From an uncultured Clostridia bacterium (GTDB lineage: Bacteria; Bacillota; Clostridia; UBA1381): a stretch of DNA of 40,735 nt. The notes beneath the pieces were generated by a model. That model had not been told where the DNA came from and searched no databases. It saw only the letters and a list, made by a program, of their open reading frames with translations. The stretch spans positions 1-40,735 of the forward strand of contig CAKSOE010000029.1 of the NCBI GenBank assembly GCA_934476675.1, written 5' to 3'. Both the position numbers and the translations under genes were made by a program. This document shows, piece by piece, positions 8,348-15,904 of this stretch. How positions within the stretch are numbered: position 1 is the stretch's first letter; every line of letters begins with the position of its first letter.

Positions 8348-8381
8348 AAACGCCCAAAGTAAATAAAAACCTTGGGCGTTT
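8348..8381 (-). terminator. Terminator of the glycosylase-aldolase operon
   Basis: AAACGCCCAA (8348-8357) pairs with TTGGGCGTTT (8372-8381), a perfect 10-bp stem 26 bases past the aldolase stop. On the minus strand it ends in TTTT. Confidence 0.7.
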
Positions 8382-8407
8382 GAAAAATGTCGAAATTATC
8401 GGAAAAT

Positions 8408-9271
8408 TTATGCCTTATTTACAGAACCGAATAATTCCATTTTCTCTTTAACGATTGTCTTTATAGCTTCTGCACCTGGAGCTAAAAGCTTTCTCGGGTC
8501 GAAGCCTTTGCCCTGAAGGTCTTTGCCTTCTTCGATATATTTTCTTGTAGCTTCCTGGAAATAAAGCTGACACTCCGTATTTACGTTAATCTTTGCAACG
8601 CCGAGTGAAATAGCCTTTTTAATCATATCTGCCGGAATACCCGTGCCGCCGTGAAGCACAAGCGGTAAATCTCCGATAAGAGCTTTTGTTGCCGCAAGAG
8701 CGTCAAAATCAAGTCCTTTCCAGTTTGCAGGATATTTTCCGTGAATATTACCGATACCTGCCGCAAGAAAATCAACGCCTAAATCTGCAATTCTCTTACA
8801 TTCGTTCGGATCTGCAATTTCGCCTGCGCCTATTACGCCGTCTTCTTCTCCTCCGATTGAACCAACCTCAGCTTCGATTGAAAGTCCCATTGCGTGAGCA
8901 ACTGCTACGAGCTCCTTTGTTTTTGCAACATTTTCTTCAATCGGAAAATGTGAACCGTCAAACATGATTGATGAAAAGCCTGCTTTTATACACTTATAGC
9001 AACCCTCATATGTGCCGTGGTCAAGGTGCAGCGCTACCGGAACGGTAATTCCCATTTCATCTATCATAGCGGATACCATAGCCGATACAGTCTTAAAGCC
9101 CGTCATGTACTTTCCTGCACCCTCAGATACACCGAGAATAACCGGTGAATTGTTTTCCTGTGCCGTAGCCAGAATTGATTTTGTCCACTCGAGGTTATTG
9201 ATGTTGAACTGTCCGACCGCATATTTACCTGCAACCGCTTTTTTTAACATTTCTGTTGCTGAAACTAACAT
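8408..9271 (-). CDS. fba: Class II fructose-1,6-bisphosphate aldolase
   Basis: 287 residues, the class IIA/B range. Asp84 and His85 lie in ALHLDHG (catalytic acid and zinc ligand). HGKY (His178) and VLHGGTG (His207) supply the other zinc ligands, and KINVNTE (227-233) is the family phosphate/diol segment. It cleaves fructose-1,6-bisphosphate to glyceraldehyde-3-phosphate and dihydroxyacetone phosphate in glycolysis. A tagatose-bisphosphate aldolase of the same family cannot be excluded. The ATG at 9271 follows AGGAGG. It is last of three genes transcribed from the promoter at 10838-10866. A glycolytic gene behind a DNA-repair gene is a chance operon rather than a pathway. Confidence 0.93.
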   Translation of the reverse strand: MLVSATEMLKKAVAGKYAVGQFNINNLEWTKSILATAQENNSPVILGVSEGAGKYMTGFKTVSAMVSAMIDEMGITVPVALHLDHGTYEGCYKCIKAGFSSIMFDGSHFPIEENVAKTKELVAVAHAMGLSIEAEVGSIGGEEDGVIGAGEIADPNECKRIADLGVDFLAAGIGNIHGKYPANWKGLDFDALAATKALIGDLPLVLHGGTGIPADMIKKAISLGVAKINVNTECQLYFQEATRKYIEEGKDLQGKGFDPRKLLAPGAEAIKTIVKEKMELFGSVNKA

Positions 9272-9294
9272 TAAAAATTCCTCCTAAGAATAAT

Positions 9295-9912
9295 TTATTT
9301 TTTGTTATTAATAATAAGCGTTTCCGCATTATTAAGCATATTGAGAGTTTTGGCGTTTGAGCGCAGCAAAAGGCTTTGTCCGCACTCCTTGCATACCAGT
9401 GCAATTCCGTCCTCCGCCATGGCTATACCGATGTTACGGCTGCCGCAGCTGCATGATATTGAATCAGACGCATCAAGCATATATACTTCTTCAAGTATTT
9501 CGGTTAATATTGCAATCGCCTGTTCATCCCCCGGAGAATACTCCTGCCCCGAATCCGGCCGGAACATTTCCGAATTATCATTAAATGCTTTATGAACCGC
9601 GCTTTTTGTGCCTGCAAAAAATACTTCCATTCCCGAATTAGGGCAAACCAGTGTAAAAAGCTTTTTATTCCAGAATTTTCCCGGGCTTACATGGTTCACA
9701 TGAGTTTCTCCGCAAACCGGACATTCAAGAGTAATCTTATATTTGTCGAATTTCTTTATAACCGTCAGACACGTTTCGTGGCAGCGTGTTTTTTTACAGC
9801 ATATCTCCGTCGCACTGCGTGACTGAAAATCAAATGCACTTATATCCTTTTCAGATACGGATGAACAATAAGGACAGATATATGCAATGTGTTTTTTATA
9901 TTTTATCAGCAT
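9295..9912 (-). CDS. Uncharacterised zinc-ribbon protein
   Basis: 205 residues from the ATG at 9912, which sits seven bases after GGAGG; a TTG two codons upstream is less likely. I do not recognise the family beyond its metal sites. Pairs that could bind zinc are CPYC (13-16), CCKKTRCHETC (38-48), CPVC (64-67), CSCG (154-157) and CKEC (174-177). The middle (95-150) is acidic and helical and could be a dimer or protein-contact region. Three or so small zinc knuckles in a soluble protein suggest an RNA/DNA-binding or regulatory adapter, but no function can be stated. It lies 17 bases from the glycosylase and 23 bases from fba and is certainly cotranscribed with both. Confidence 0.65.
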   Translation of the reverse strand: MLIKYKKHIAYICPYCSSVSEKDISAFDFQSRSATEICCKKTRCHETCLTVIKKFDKYKITLECPVCGETHVNHVSPGKFWNKKLFTLVCPNSGMEVFFAGTKSAVHKAFNDNSEMFRPDSGQEYSPGDEQAIAILTEILEEVYMLDASDSISCSCGSRNIGIAMAEDGIALVCKECGQSLLLRSNAKTLNMLNNAETLIINNKK

Positions 9913-9929
9913 AAACAAGCCTCCGTAAA

Positions 9930-10799
9930 TCAGATGCCGATTTTATTTTCGCGGGCGTAGAAAAACAGATATTGCTGTGCATAACCGCATAACGGTGAAA
10001 ATTTATCATAAGCAAAATCACTTATTGTTTTAATCGGCTGTTCACCGTCAAAATAGCAGTATTCCATGATTCGTTTTATCCATACGTCGACCGGAAACGA
10101 ATCGGTATGACCCAATCCGAAAAGCATAATACAGTCGCTGACCTTATTCCCTATCCCCTTAAAAGACATAAGCGTGCTTTTCGCGTCTTTTGATGACATT
10201 GATTTAAGGGCGTCAATATCCATTTTACCGCTGTCAAACAGCTTTGCGGCATTAAGTATATATTTATCCCTGAAGCCTGCCCGAATAACTGACAAATCAT
10301 CAAGCGACAGCGACGCTGTTGTTTTAATATCCGGAAAGGTGTAATAGACATTCCCCATATACTCCGTTTTCGTACCGAAATTTTGACAAAAGCGTTCTAT
10401 GATTCCTTTAATTCGCGGAATGTTGTTACTTTGCGAAATAATGAACGAAACAATAGTCTCCCACAAGTCCTGTTTCAATATTCTTATTCCGCTCCCACAT
10501 TCAACGGCTTTTTTCATAACATCGTCAACTGCAAGCGTTTTTTTTATTTTTCCGTAATCGCGGTACAAATCAAAAAAATCGTACCATATATTTTTAAAGT
10601 CCGCCTCAGAAGTGTCATGAAAAACAACATCCTCCCCTCTTTCGGAGACTGTAACGGCTTTGCCGAATGCAACGCCCGTATATGAATTACTTCCGGTTTT
10701 GTTAAAACGAAAGCACTGCCCGCAGTCAAAAATATGAGTCAGGCTAAAATCCTTTGGCTTGTGCAGTATAACACTGCCGTTTTCATAAGTGATTTCCAT
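9930..10799 (-). CDS. OGG1-like DNA glycosylase/AP lyase (8-oxoguanine repair)
   Basis: 289 residues from the ATG at 10799. The protein has an N-terminal OGG_N-like beta domain (FDCGQCFRFN, 24-33) and then a helix-hairpin-helix GPD domain. The catalytic pair is present: Lys219 in FKGIGNKVSDCIML and Asp238 in FPVDVWIKRI. This is the bifunctional OGG1 type that removes oxidised guanine and nicks the strand. An in-frame ATG at 10823 would leave a leader of only about eight bases from the predicted start site, so I prefer 10799 although its ribosome site is weak. It is first gene of the operon with the zinc-ribbon protein and fba. Confidence 0.88.
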   Translation of the reverse strand: MEITYENGSVILHKPKDFSLTHIFDCGQCFRFNKTGSNSYTGVAFGKAVTVSERGEDVVFHDTSEADFKNIWYDFFDLYRDYGKIKKTLAVDDVMKKAVECGSGIRILKQDLWETIVSFIISQSNNIPRIKGIIERFCQNFGTKTEYMGNVYYTFPDIKTTASLSLDDLSVIRAGFRDKYILNAAKLFDSGKMDIDALKSMSSKDAKSTLMSFKGIGNKVSDCIMLFGLGHTDSFPVDVWIKRIMEYCYFDGEQPIKTISDFAYDKFSPLCGYAQQYLFFYARENKIGI

Positions 10800-10837
10800 A
10801 ATAAGTCCACATCTGATATACATATATTTTCATTCTT

Positions 10838-10866
10838 ATTATAACACGCTGTTATTAAATTATCAA
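10838..10866 (-). promoter_or_regulatory. Promoter of the glycosylase-zinc ribbon-fba operon
   Basis: On the minus strand TTGATA (10866-10861), 17 bases, TATAAT (10843-10838). Predicted start near 10831. Confidence 0.8.
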
Positions 10867-10953
10867 GCAAAATTTATACATTTATATAATTTATCTCAAA
10901 ATTCAACCGCATTCGTGCCATTAATAACAAATAATGCCGAAAACGGTCGTCTG

Positions 10954-11544
10954 TCACTTTGCTTTTTTTGTAGTTCGAAGCTGAAATTGCATACCTGCCG
11001 CTGCTGTAATAACAAATGTGATTATATTAGGCATTACTCCGAAACGGTTTTTAAACAAAGTATAAACGCTAAGAGCGATAATAATTCCGCCTGCTATCGA
11101 CGAAACAATTATTTTGTAAGGACGAAAGAATTTCACCGAAAGCGTACCGATAAGCGCCGCCGGAATGATTCCTATTATTACGGACAATATGGTATTAACC
11201 GAGCATATTTCGCATATAGAGTATGTAAGAATAAATGCGGCAAATCCGTTTATAATAAAAACTCCCGCCAAATGAAAGTGAAATGCCAGCAGTGAAATTA
11301 TAAATGCAAAAAGCAACGCAAAACCAATCTGCCCCCAAAACAGCAAGCTGCCCTCAGCGGAGGAAATCGTAAGAATTGCATTGCCGAGCGTATATCCGAA
11401 TGACGCTCCCGCAAAAAGACCGCATCCCACAAGAAGAACCTTGATAAGTTTAAAGCCGAAAAAACACTCTGCCACACCGCAAAGAACAAGTGCGGCAATG
11501 GTTATATACAAAGCAGCTCCCGTAAGATTTAAAAGATAATCCAT
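10954..11544 (-). CDS. Polytopic membrane protein (TM7S3/TMEM198-like, DUF4203-type)
   Basis: 196 residues with about six or seven hydrophobic helices: ALYITIAALVLCGVAECFFG, LIKVLLVGCGLFAGASFGY and LLFWGQIGFALLFAFIISLL, then three to four more ending near residue 185. Glycine-rich helices and the order resemble the bacterial TM7S3/TMEM198-like family, whose function is unknown. A short basic tail (RTTKKAK) is cytoplasmic. The ATG at 11544 follows TGGAGTG, and the gene has its own promoter. It is probably monocistronic; I see no clear terminator in 10867-10953. Confidence 0.68.
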   Translation of the reverse strand: MDYLLNLTGAALYITIAALVLCGVAECFFGFKLIKVLLVGCGLFAGASFGYTLGNAILTISSAEGSLLFWGQIGFALLFAFIISLLAFHFHLAGVFIINGFAAFILTYSICEICSVNTILSVIIGIIPAALIGTLSVKFFRPYKIIVSSIAGGIIIALSVYTLFKNRFGVMPNIITFVITAAAGMQFQLRTTKKAK

Positions 11545-11568
11545 ACTTTAATCACTCCAATATTGTTT

Positions 11569-11597
11569 ACTATAATAATTATATCACAGTTTGTCAA
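11569..11597 (-). promoter_or_regulatory. Promoter of the membrane-protein gene
   Basis: On the minus strand TTGACA (11597-11592), 17 bases, TATAGT (11574-11569), 25 bases before the ATG at 11544. Confidence 0.78.
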
Positions 11598-11609
11598 GAG
11601 CCGCAAAAG

Positions 11610-11645
11610 TTAAACGAGAAAGAACTTTAATTCTTTCTCGTTTAA
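11610..11645 (-). terminator. Terminator downstream of the truncated nucleoside hydrolase
   Basis: A perfect 15-bp stem, arms at 11610-11624 and 11631-11645 (core AAACGAGAAAGAA), with a six-base loop. It begins six bases after the stop of the hydrolase stub. On the minus strand a short CTTTT run follows. The stem being intact right after a truncated gene suggests the gene lost its 3' part by internal deletion rather than by insertion of a large element. Confidence 0.75.
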
Positions 11646-11650
11646 TAAAT

Positions 11651-11914
11651 TCAGGTTAGTTTGTTTATTAAATCATTCTCAAGCAGCTTTAATATTTCAT
11701 TATAGCTCTTTTCCATACCATCGGCAGGACTTATTGAATTGGCATTCAAAAACGGAGCTGCATATATTGCTTTTGTATTAAGCTTATCAGATGATTTTAA
11801 AAGATATGATACTGCAAACTGATCGTCGATTTCGTTATAGGTGTCCGTATCAATTATAACATCTATTTTGCCCTCCGGCACGGATAAATTCTTTATTCTC
11901 TGTTCATAATTCAT
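11651..11914 (-). pseudogene. N-terminal fragment of a nucleoside hydrolase (IunH/Rih family)
   Basis: 87 residues. VIIDTDTYNEIDDQFAVSYLL (19-39) is the calcium- and ribose-binding DTDxxxxxDDxxA motif of inosine-uridine-preferring nucleoside hydrolases. DGMEKSYNEILKLL near 65-78 also matches family sequence. These enzymes are normally about 310 residues; this one ends in ENDLINKLT and lacks the catalytic His and the rest of the active site, so it cannot be a full enzyme. Its ATG overlaps the TGA of the ribokinase fusion (ATGA, 11914-11911). The two were therefore translationally coupled: hydrolase to free ribose from nucleosides, kinase to phosphorylate it. A deletion of the last two thirds is the simplest explanation. 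Confidence 0.82.
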
Positions 11915-13146
11915 TTAATTTCCTCCTTAGCGCTCTTTCTGTATTCAAGCAAATTTTTTCCGTATTTTTCTTTAAACGCCGCTCTGAAAAAGCCTCCGTT
12001 TTCATATCCGACATTTTTAATAATGTCGTCTACCGGCATTTCCGTATCTCTGAGCAGCTTTGCGGCGGCTTCGCAGCGCATATCGGATAAAACCTCCGTA
12101 AACGGCTTATTGAAAAGCTTTTTCACGATATTTCCCGTATACACAACCGAATAACACAAAACCTCAGCCAGTTCCGAAAGCGTTGCCGCGCTTAGATTTT
12201 CTTCAAGATAACATACTATCTTCTGATACACAATATCGGATTTATCTTTCTTTTCTTTCATGCTTTTTAAAGCTTTCTGCACTTCTTTATACATCGGTAT
12301 CGACGGCGCTGCGCCTTTTTTCGAGACAGCAATCGCTGCGGCACACGAGGCTGTTTTTAATATATCCCTGTATTCTCTGCCGCTTGCAATACCGGCAATA
12401 AAATACCCGGTAAACGTATCGCCTGCTGCTGTTGTGTCAACCACTGCTGTTTCAAAAATCGGCTGATATATTTCTTCATTACTATCCATGTAAATACAGC
12501 CCTTGCTGCCTAATGTAAGCATGACTTTTACATTTGGATATTTAGCTTTAAAGTACGACAGTATCTTGCCGGGTTCGCTTTTTTGCGAAATTGCCTCCCC
12601 CTCCACCTCATTCAGAATGATATATGATATTTTATTAAGGTCAATTTCAAGAAGCTTTTCATTCATTGGCGAGGGATTAAGTACAATTATCATTTCTCGT
12701 TCATAAGCTTTGTCAACAATGTGCTTAATACCGCTTATTTCATTCTGTAAAAGAATTATATCGCCTTTGCCAAAGTCCGACAGCACCCTATCTATAAATT
12801 CATCGGTAATCATTTGGTTTGAACCGGGGTATAAAAATATAGAATTTTCACCCTGAGCATTCACCTGAATAATAGCATGACCGTTTTTTACATCTGCTTT
12901 TTTTAGATACGATATATCGACACCGCTTTTTAACAGAACATCCGTTAATATCTGTGCGTCATTGCCGATACATCCGGCATGATAAATTTTTGCCCCTGCA
13001 TTAGCGACGGCAATAGACTGATTTAATCCCTTTCCGCCCGGAAATGTTTCCATTTTGTCGGAAGTCTCGGTTTCTCCCGGCTTTACAATATGGTCAAGCG
13101 TATAAACATAATCAATGTTACACGAACCGAAATTTAAAATTTTCAT
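11911..13146 (-). CDS. PfkB-family (ribokinase-like) sugar kinase fused to an AraC-type DNA-binding domain
   Basis: 411 residues in two parts. Residues 1-295 form a ribokinase fold: NFGSCNIDYV (5-14), PGGKG substrate loop (36-40), LNPSP, LNEVEGEA, LTLGSKG, and TTAAGDTFTGYF with catalytic Asp243. Residues 303-406 form an AraC/XylS double helix-turn-helix: ATLSELAEVLCYSVVYTGNIVKKL for the first, then a linker, then MPVDDIIKNVGYENGGFFRAAFKEKYG with LEYRK for the second. All kinase motifs look intact. The kinase domain may phosphorylate ribose or another nucleoside-derived sugar and also serve as the sensor that controls DNA binding. The context with a nucleoside hydrolase supports nucleoside or ribose salvage. 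The ATG at 13146 follows GGAGGG. Target DNA is unknown. Confidence 0.85.
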   Translation of the reverse strand: MKILNFGSCNIDYVYTLDHIVKPGETETSDKMETFPGGKGLNQSIAVANAGAKIYHAGCIGNDAQILTDVLLKSGVDISYLKKADVKNGHAIIQVNAQGENSIFLYPGSNQMITDEFIDRVLSDFGKGDIILLQNEISGIKHIVDKAYEREMIIVLNPSPMNEKLLEIDLNKISYIILNEVEGEAISQKSEPGKILSYFKAKYPNVKVMLTLGSKGCIYMDSNEEIYQPIFETAVVDTTAAGDTFTGYFIAGIASGREYRDILKTASCAAAIAVSKKGAAPSIPMYKEVQKALKSMKEKKDKSDIVYQKIVCYLEENLSAATLSELAEVLCYSVVYTGNIVKKLFNKPFTEVLSDMRCEAAAKLLRDTEMPVDDIIKNVGYENGGFFRAAFKEKYGKNLLEYRKSAKEEIK

Positions 13147-13170
13147 ATTTCCCTCCTTTTCCTGAAAACC

Positions 13171-13199
13171 ATCTTATCATATATAAATAACCAAAACAA
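13171..13199 (-). promoter_or_regulatory. Possible promoter of the kinase-regulator fusion
   Basis: On the minus strand TTGTTT (13199-13194), 17 bases, TAAGAT (13176-13171). Imperfect boxes, as expected for a regulated promoter, but weakly supported. Confidence 0.4.
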
Positions 13200-13237
13200 G
13201 TACCGAATCAAAGAAAAAACATACCAAATACAACATA

Positions 13238-13275
13238 GGGGGCTGTAAGAATCAATCAATTGATTTACAGTCCCC
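13238..13275 (-). terminator. Stem-loop ending the hydrogenase operon
   Basis: GGGGGCTGTAA (13238-13248) pairs with TTACAGTCCCC (13265-13275) with one G-T pair, and the stem extends inward through AATCAA/TTGATT past a bulged G. It starts eight bases after the stop of the last gene. The T-run on the minus strand is poor, so it may partly be a 3'-protecting hairpin. Confidence 0.6.
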
Positions 13276-13282
13276 ATTATAA

Positions 13283-14710
13283 TTATTTCAGAACAGATAT
13301 TGCGTCTGTAATCGTTTTTTCATAAGCTTCTTTGCCGTACTTGTCCACTTCTGCCTTATTCTTTTCGCCGTGAGTCAGACAGCCTGCGCCTCCGATACAG
13401 CCGCCGATACAAGCCATGCCCTCAATAAAGTTTACGTCAAGCACACCCTTACTCTTTTTTAAAAGCGTCATACGGCAAGCGTCAATACCATCACATGACT
13501 GAGCTTTAAGAACAAAATCATCATAACCATGCTCTTTAATTCCCTCTTCAACAGCGTCTGCAAGACCTCCGCAGCGCGCAAAAATCCTTCCGAAATAAGA
13601 AGCGTTATCAAGCACGTCCTCGCCAAGCGTTGTTATATCAATATCTCTGCTGTCAAACAAAGCCTGCAATTCCTCGAATGTTATACACGAATCCACATAC
13701 GGAGCTACGCTTTCCTTTTGTACCTCCATTTTCTTTGCGGTACAAGGCCCTATAAACACAATTTTTGCGTCCTTATCGGTATGCTCTTTAATATACTTTG
13801 CAATCGCCGCCATAGGTGACAAATTGTGTGACACATACTGCTTCATATCGGGAAACGCCTTGTTTATGTAGTCAACAAACGCAGGGCAGCAGGAGCTGGT
13901 TAAAAATCCTTTTTCGACCAATTCCTGTGATTCTGCAAAAGCAACCATATCTGCGCCCAATGCAGCCTCGACTACAGTATGGAAGCCTAATTCTTTAAGA
14001 CCTCTTATTACCTGACCGAGCTTTGCGTAAATAAACTGACTCGAAATTGACGGCGCAACAATCGCATAAACCTTATATTTCCGGTTATTTTCACTCTTTT
14101 TTATAATGTCAATTGTATCAAGAATAAAAGATTTATCCGTAATTGCTCCGAACGGACACTGATATACGCACGCGCCGCAAGATATACATTTATCATTATC
14201 AATTTTTGCGGCTTTATTCTCATTCATAGAAATCGCCTTAACCTTACAGGCATTCTGGCACGGTCTTTTTCTGTTTACAATTGCCGTAAACGGACAAACC
14301 TTTGCACACGAACCGCAGTCAACGCATTTCGACTTGTCGATATGCGCCACATGATTATGGTCAAATGAAATCGCTCCGCGTCTGCACACATCTTCACATC
14401 TGTGAGCAAGGCAGCCGCGACAGGCGTTTGTAACCTCATATCCGCCCATAGGACATTCGTCACAGGCAGTTTCGATAACTTCAATAACATTCGGATTTTC
14501 CGTATCTCCGCCCATTGCTATTTTTACTCTGTCAGCAAGTATTGCGCGCTCCTTATATACGCAGCAGCGCATTGTCGGGGTGTTTCCCGGAACAATTCTT
14601 TTCGGTATGTCAACCAGATTTTCAAGCAAAGTGCCGTTCCATGCCTCTTTTGCCACCTCACGCAACACCTTATATTTTAAATGCTGAACCTTTGTATCAA
14701 ATTTTCTCAT
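13283..14710 (-). CDS. [FeFe]-hydrogenase homologue with multiple 4Fe-4S clusters (group B-like, monomeric)
   Basis: 475 residues. The N-terminal half is rich in Cys: CDECP (83-87), CRGCLAHRCEDVC (97-109), CVDCGSCAKVC (129-139) and CISCGACVYQC (175-185), giving at least two ferredoxin-type clusters. The C-terminal half has the H-cluster motifs in variant form: L1 TSSCCPAF (Cys274, Cys275), L2 GPCTAKKME (Cys323) and L3 EGMACIGGCIGG (Cys434, Cys438). All four cluster ligands and the proton-relay Cys are kept. GPC in place of the MPC of standard enzymes is the mark of group B/C proteins. It may evolve or take up hydrogen, or sense it; activity of this group is little known. It is last gene of a six-gene operon and lies 21 bases after the phosphatase. 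Confidence 0.85.
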   Translation of the reverse strand: MRKFDTKVQHLKYKVLREVAKEAWNGTLLENLVDIPKRIVPGNTPTMRCCVYKERAILADRVKIAMGGDTENPNVIEVIETACDECPMGGYEVTNACRGCLAHRCEDVCRRGAISFDHNHVAHIDKSKCVDCGSCAKVCPFTAIVNRKRPCQNACKVKAISMNENKAAKIDNDKCISCGACVYQCPFGAITDKSFILDTIDIIKKSENNRKYKVYAIVAPSISSQFIYAKLGQVIRGLKELGFHTVVEAALGADMVAFAESQELVEKGFLTSSCCPAFVDYINKAFPDMKQYVSHNLSPMAAIAKYIKEHTDKDAKIVFIGPCTAKKMEVQKESVAPYVDSCITFEELQALFDSRDIDITTLGEDVLDNASYFGRIFARCGGLADAVEEGIKEHGYDDFVLKAQSCDGIDACRMTLLKKSKGVLDVNFIEGMACIGGCIGGAGCLTHGEKNKAEVDKYGKEAYEKTITDAISVLK

Positions 14711-14731
14711 ATACTTAAAAACCTCTTTCTT

Positions 14732-15904
14732 TTAGAAATAACTAACCTTAATTCTCTTGCCCATTTGCTTCAAGCATTTTGAAAGTTCCTCGACAAGATT
14801 CATTTTTATATTGAAGTTAATCGGCAAATCAGGATTCTGATGTGCCGGATTGACTGCTCTGCCGACATAAAAGTTTATGTCCGTTGCTTCTTCGAACAGC
14901 AGCCTGCAAATAAGCGAAGCGCCATCCTTTTTATACCCCCAATGGGTATAGCTTTCATTACTGTTAAGATAGTCCTTTGCATATTCAAGAACCTTATTTA
15001 TCGTTATAACGCCCTCCGTTACCAAATCTACACCTTCGATTTCGGCAATAGGCGGTACATCCGAGCTTTCAAAATTCAGACTGGGTTTTAACGGCTTTCC
15101 AAGATATTTCGCCGCAATAGAAGATGTCGTACCGCCGCATATAATATGCTTTCCTTCTTTTGAGAAAAACAGCGACATCATTCTGTCCGCATCATCGCGA
15201 TTTGACGGCGGCCCGAACAGAAGATTCATCGGCGCTCTTTTTCTTATGCGCACAACGCACGCCGTAGCGTCGTCTCCGGGCTTTTCACCGTACAGCTTGA
15301 AACATTCGTCAACCAGAATTGTCGCAAGTGTTTTTGCAGTAAATTCGCCGAACGTAAGGGGTTCTAAAAAATCTATTATATCCTCCCTTTTCCAGCCGAA
15401 ATTATATGCCAGACCTATTCCGGCATGAGGACAGCCGTCACTCATCGCAACAAACGTATCGTTTTCCTGGAGGCTTATTACTGATTTATACAGCGTCTTT
15501 CCGCCCATATTCATTTCCGACATTGGATATTCGTAATTCTTATTATCACGAAACAGAATAATATGCGGGTTATCATACTGAATAAGTTCTGCCGTGGTGT
15601 TGTTAATCAGATGAATTATCGTAAATGTCGAATACGCCACACCTCTGACGGAACAAATCGGCAAAGTCGCAGCAATTGTTGAAACACATTCTTCAAGGCT
15701 TAAACCGTTTGCCATCATCGTTGAAATAATCTTTGATGTAAGCGTTGACAAAATACTCGCCTTTACTCCGCTGCCGAGACCGTCGGCAAGAACGATAACC
15801 GTAGAGTTTTCGTCCTGCTCTACCACGTCAACATGATCTCCGCAAAGCTGTTCACCGTAATGATATATGCTTTTATATCCGATATCGGCGCATAAATTAT
15901 TCAT
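14732..15904 (-). CDS. SpoIIE/PP2C-type serine phosphatase coupled to the sensory hydrogenase
   Basis: 390 residues. Metal-binding PP2C motifs are present: LADGLGSGVKAS (39-50), MSDG (154-157) and GDDATACVV (210-218). A further domain of about 170 residues (225-390) starts LLFGPPSNRDDADRM and contains CGGTTSSIAAKYLG; I do not recognise it. The enzyme should remove phosphate from Ser/Thr of an unknown partner. The start is the ATG at 15904, nine bases after AAGGAGAC inside the end of the hydS-like gene; the two overlap by eight bases (ATGAATAA), so they are translationally coupled. A phosphatase directly behind a PAS-hydrogenase is the arrangement described for group C3 sensory [FeFe] hydrogenases. 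Confidence 0.85.
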   Translation of the reverse strand: MNNLCADIGYKSIYHYGEQLCGDHVDVVEQDENSTVIVLADGLGSGVKASILSTLTSKIISTMMANGLSLEECVSTIAATLPICSVRGVAYSTFTIIHLINNTTAELIQYDNPHIILFRDNKNYEYPMSEMNMGGKTLYKSVISLQENDTFVAMSDGCPHAGIGLAYNFGWKREDIIDFLEPLTFGEFTAKTLATILVDECFKLYGEKPGDDATACVVRIRKRAPMNLLFGPPSNRDDADRMMSLFFSKEGKHIICGGTTSSIAAKYLGKPLKPSLNFESSDVPPIAEIEGVDLVTEGVITINKVLEYAKDYLNSNESYTHWGYKKDGASLICRLLFEEATDINFYVGRAVNPAHQNPDLPINFNIKMNLVEELSKCLKQMGKRIKVSYF

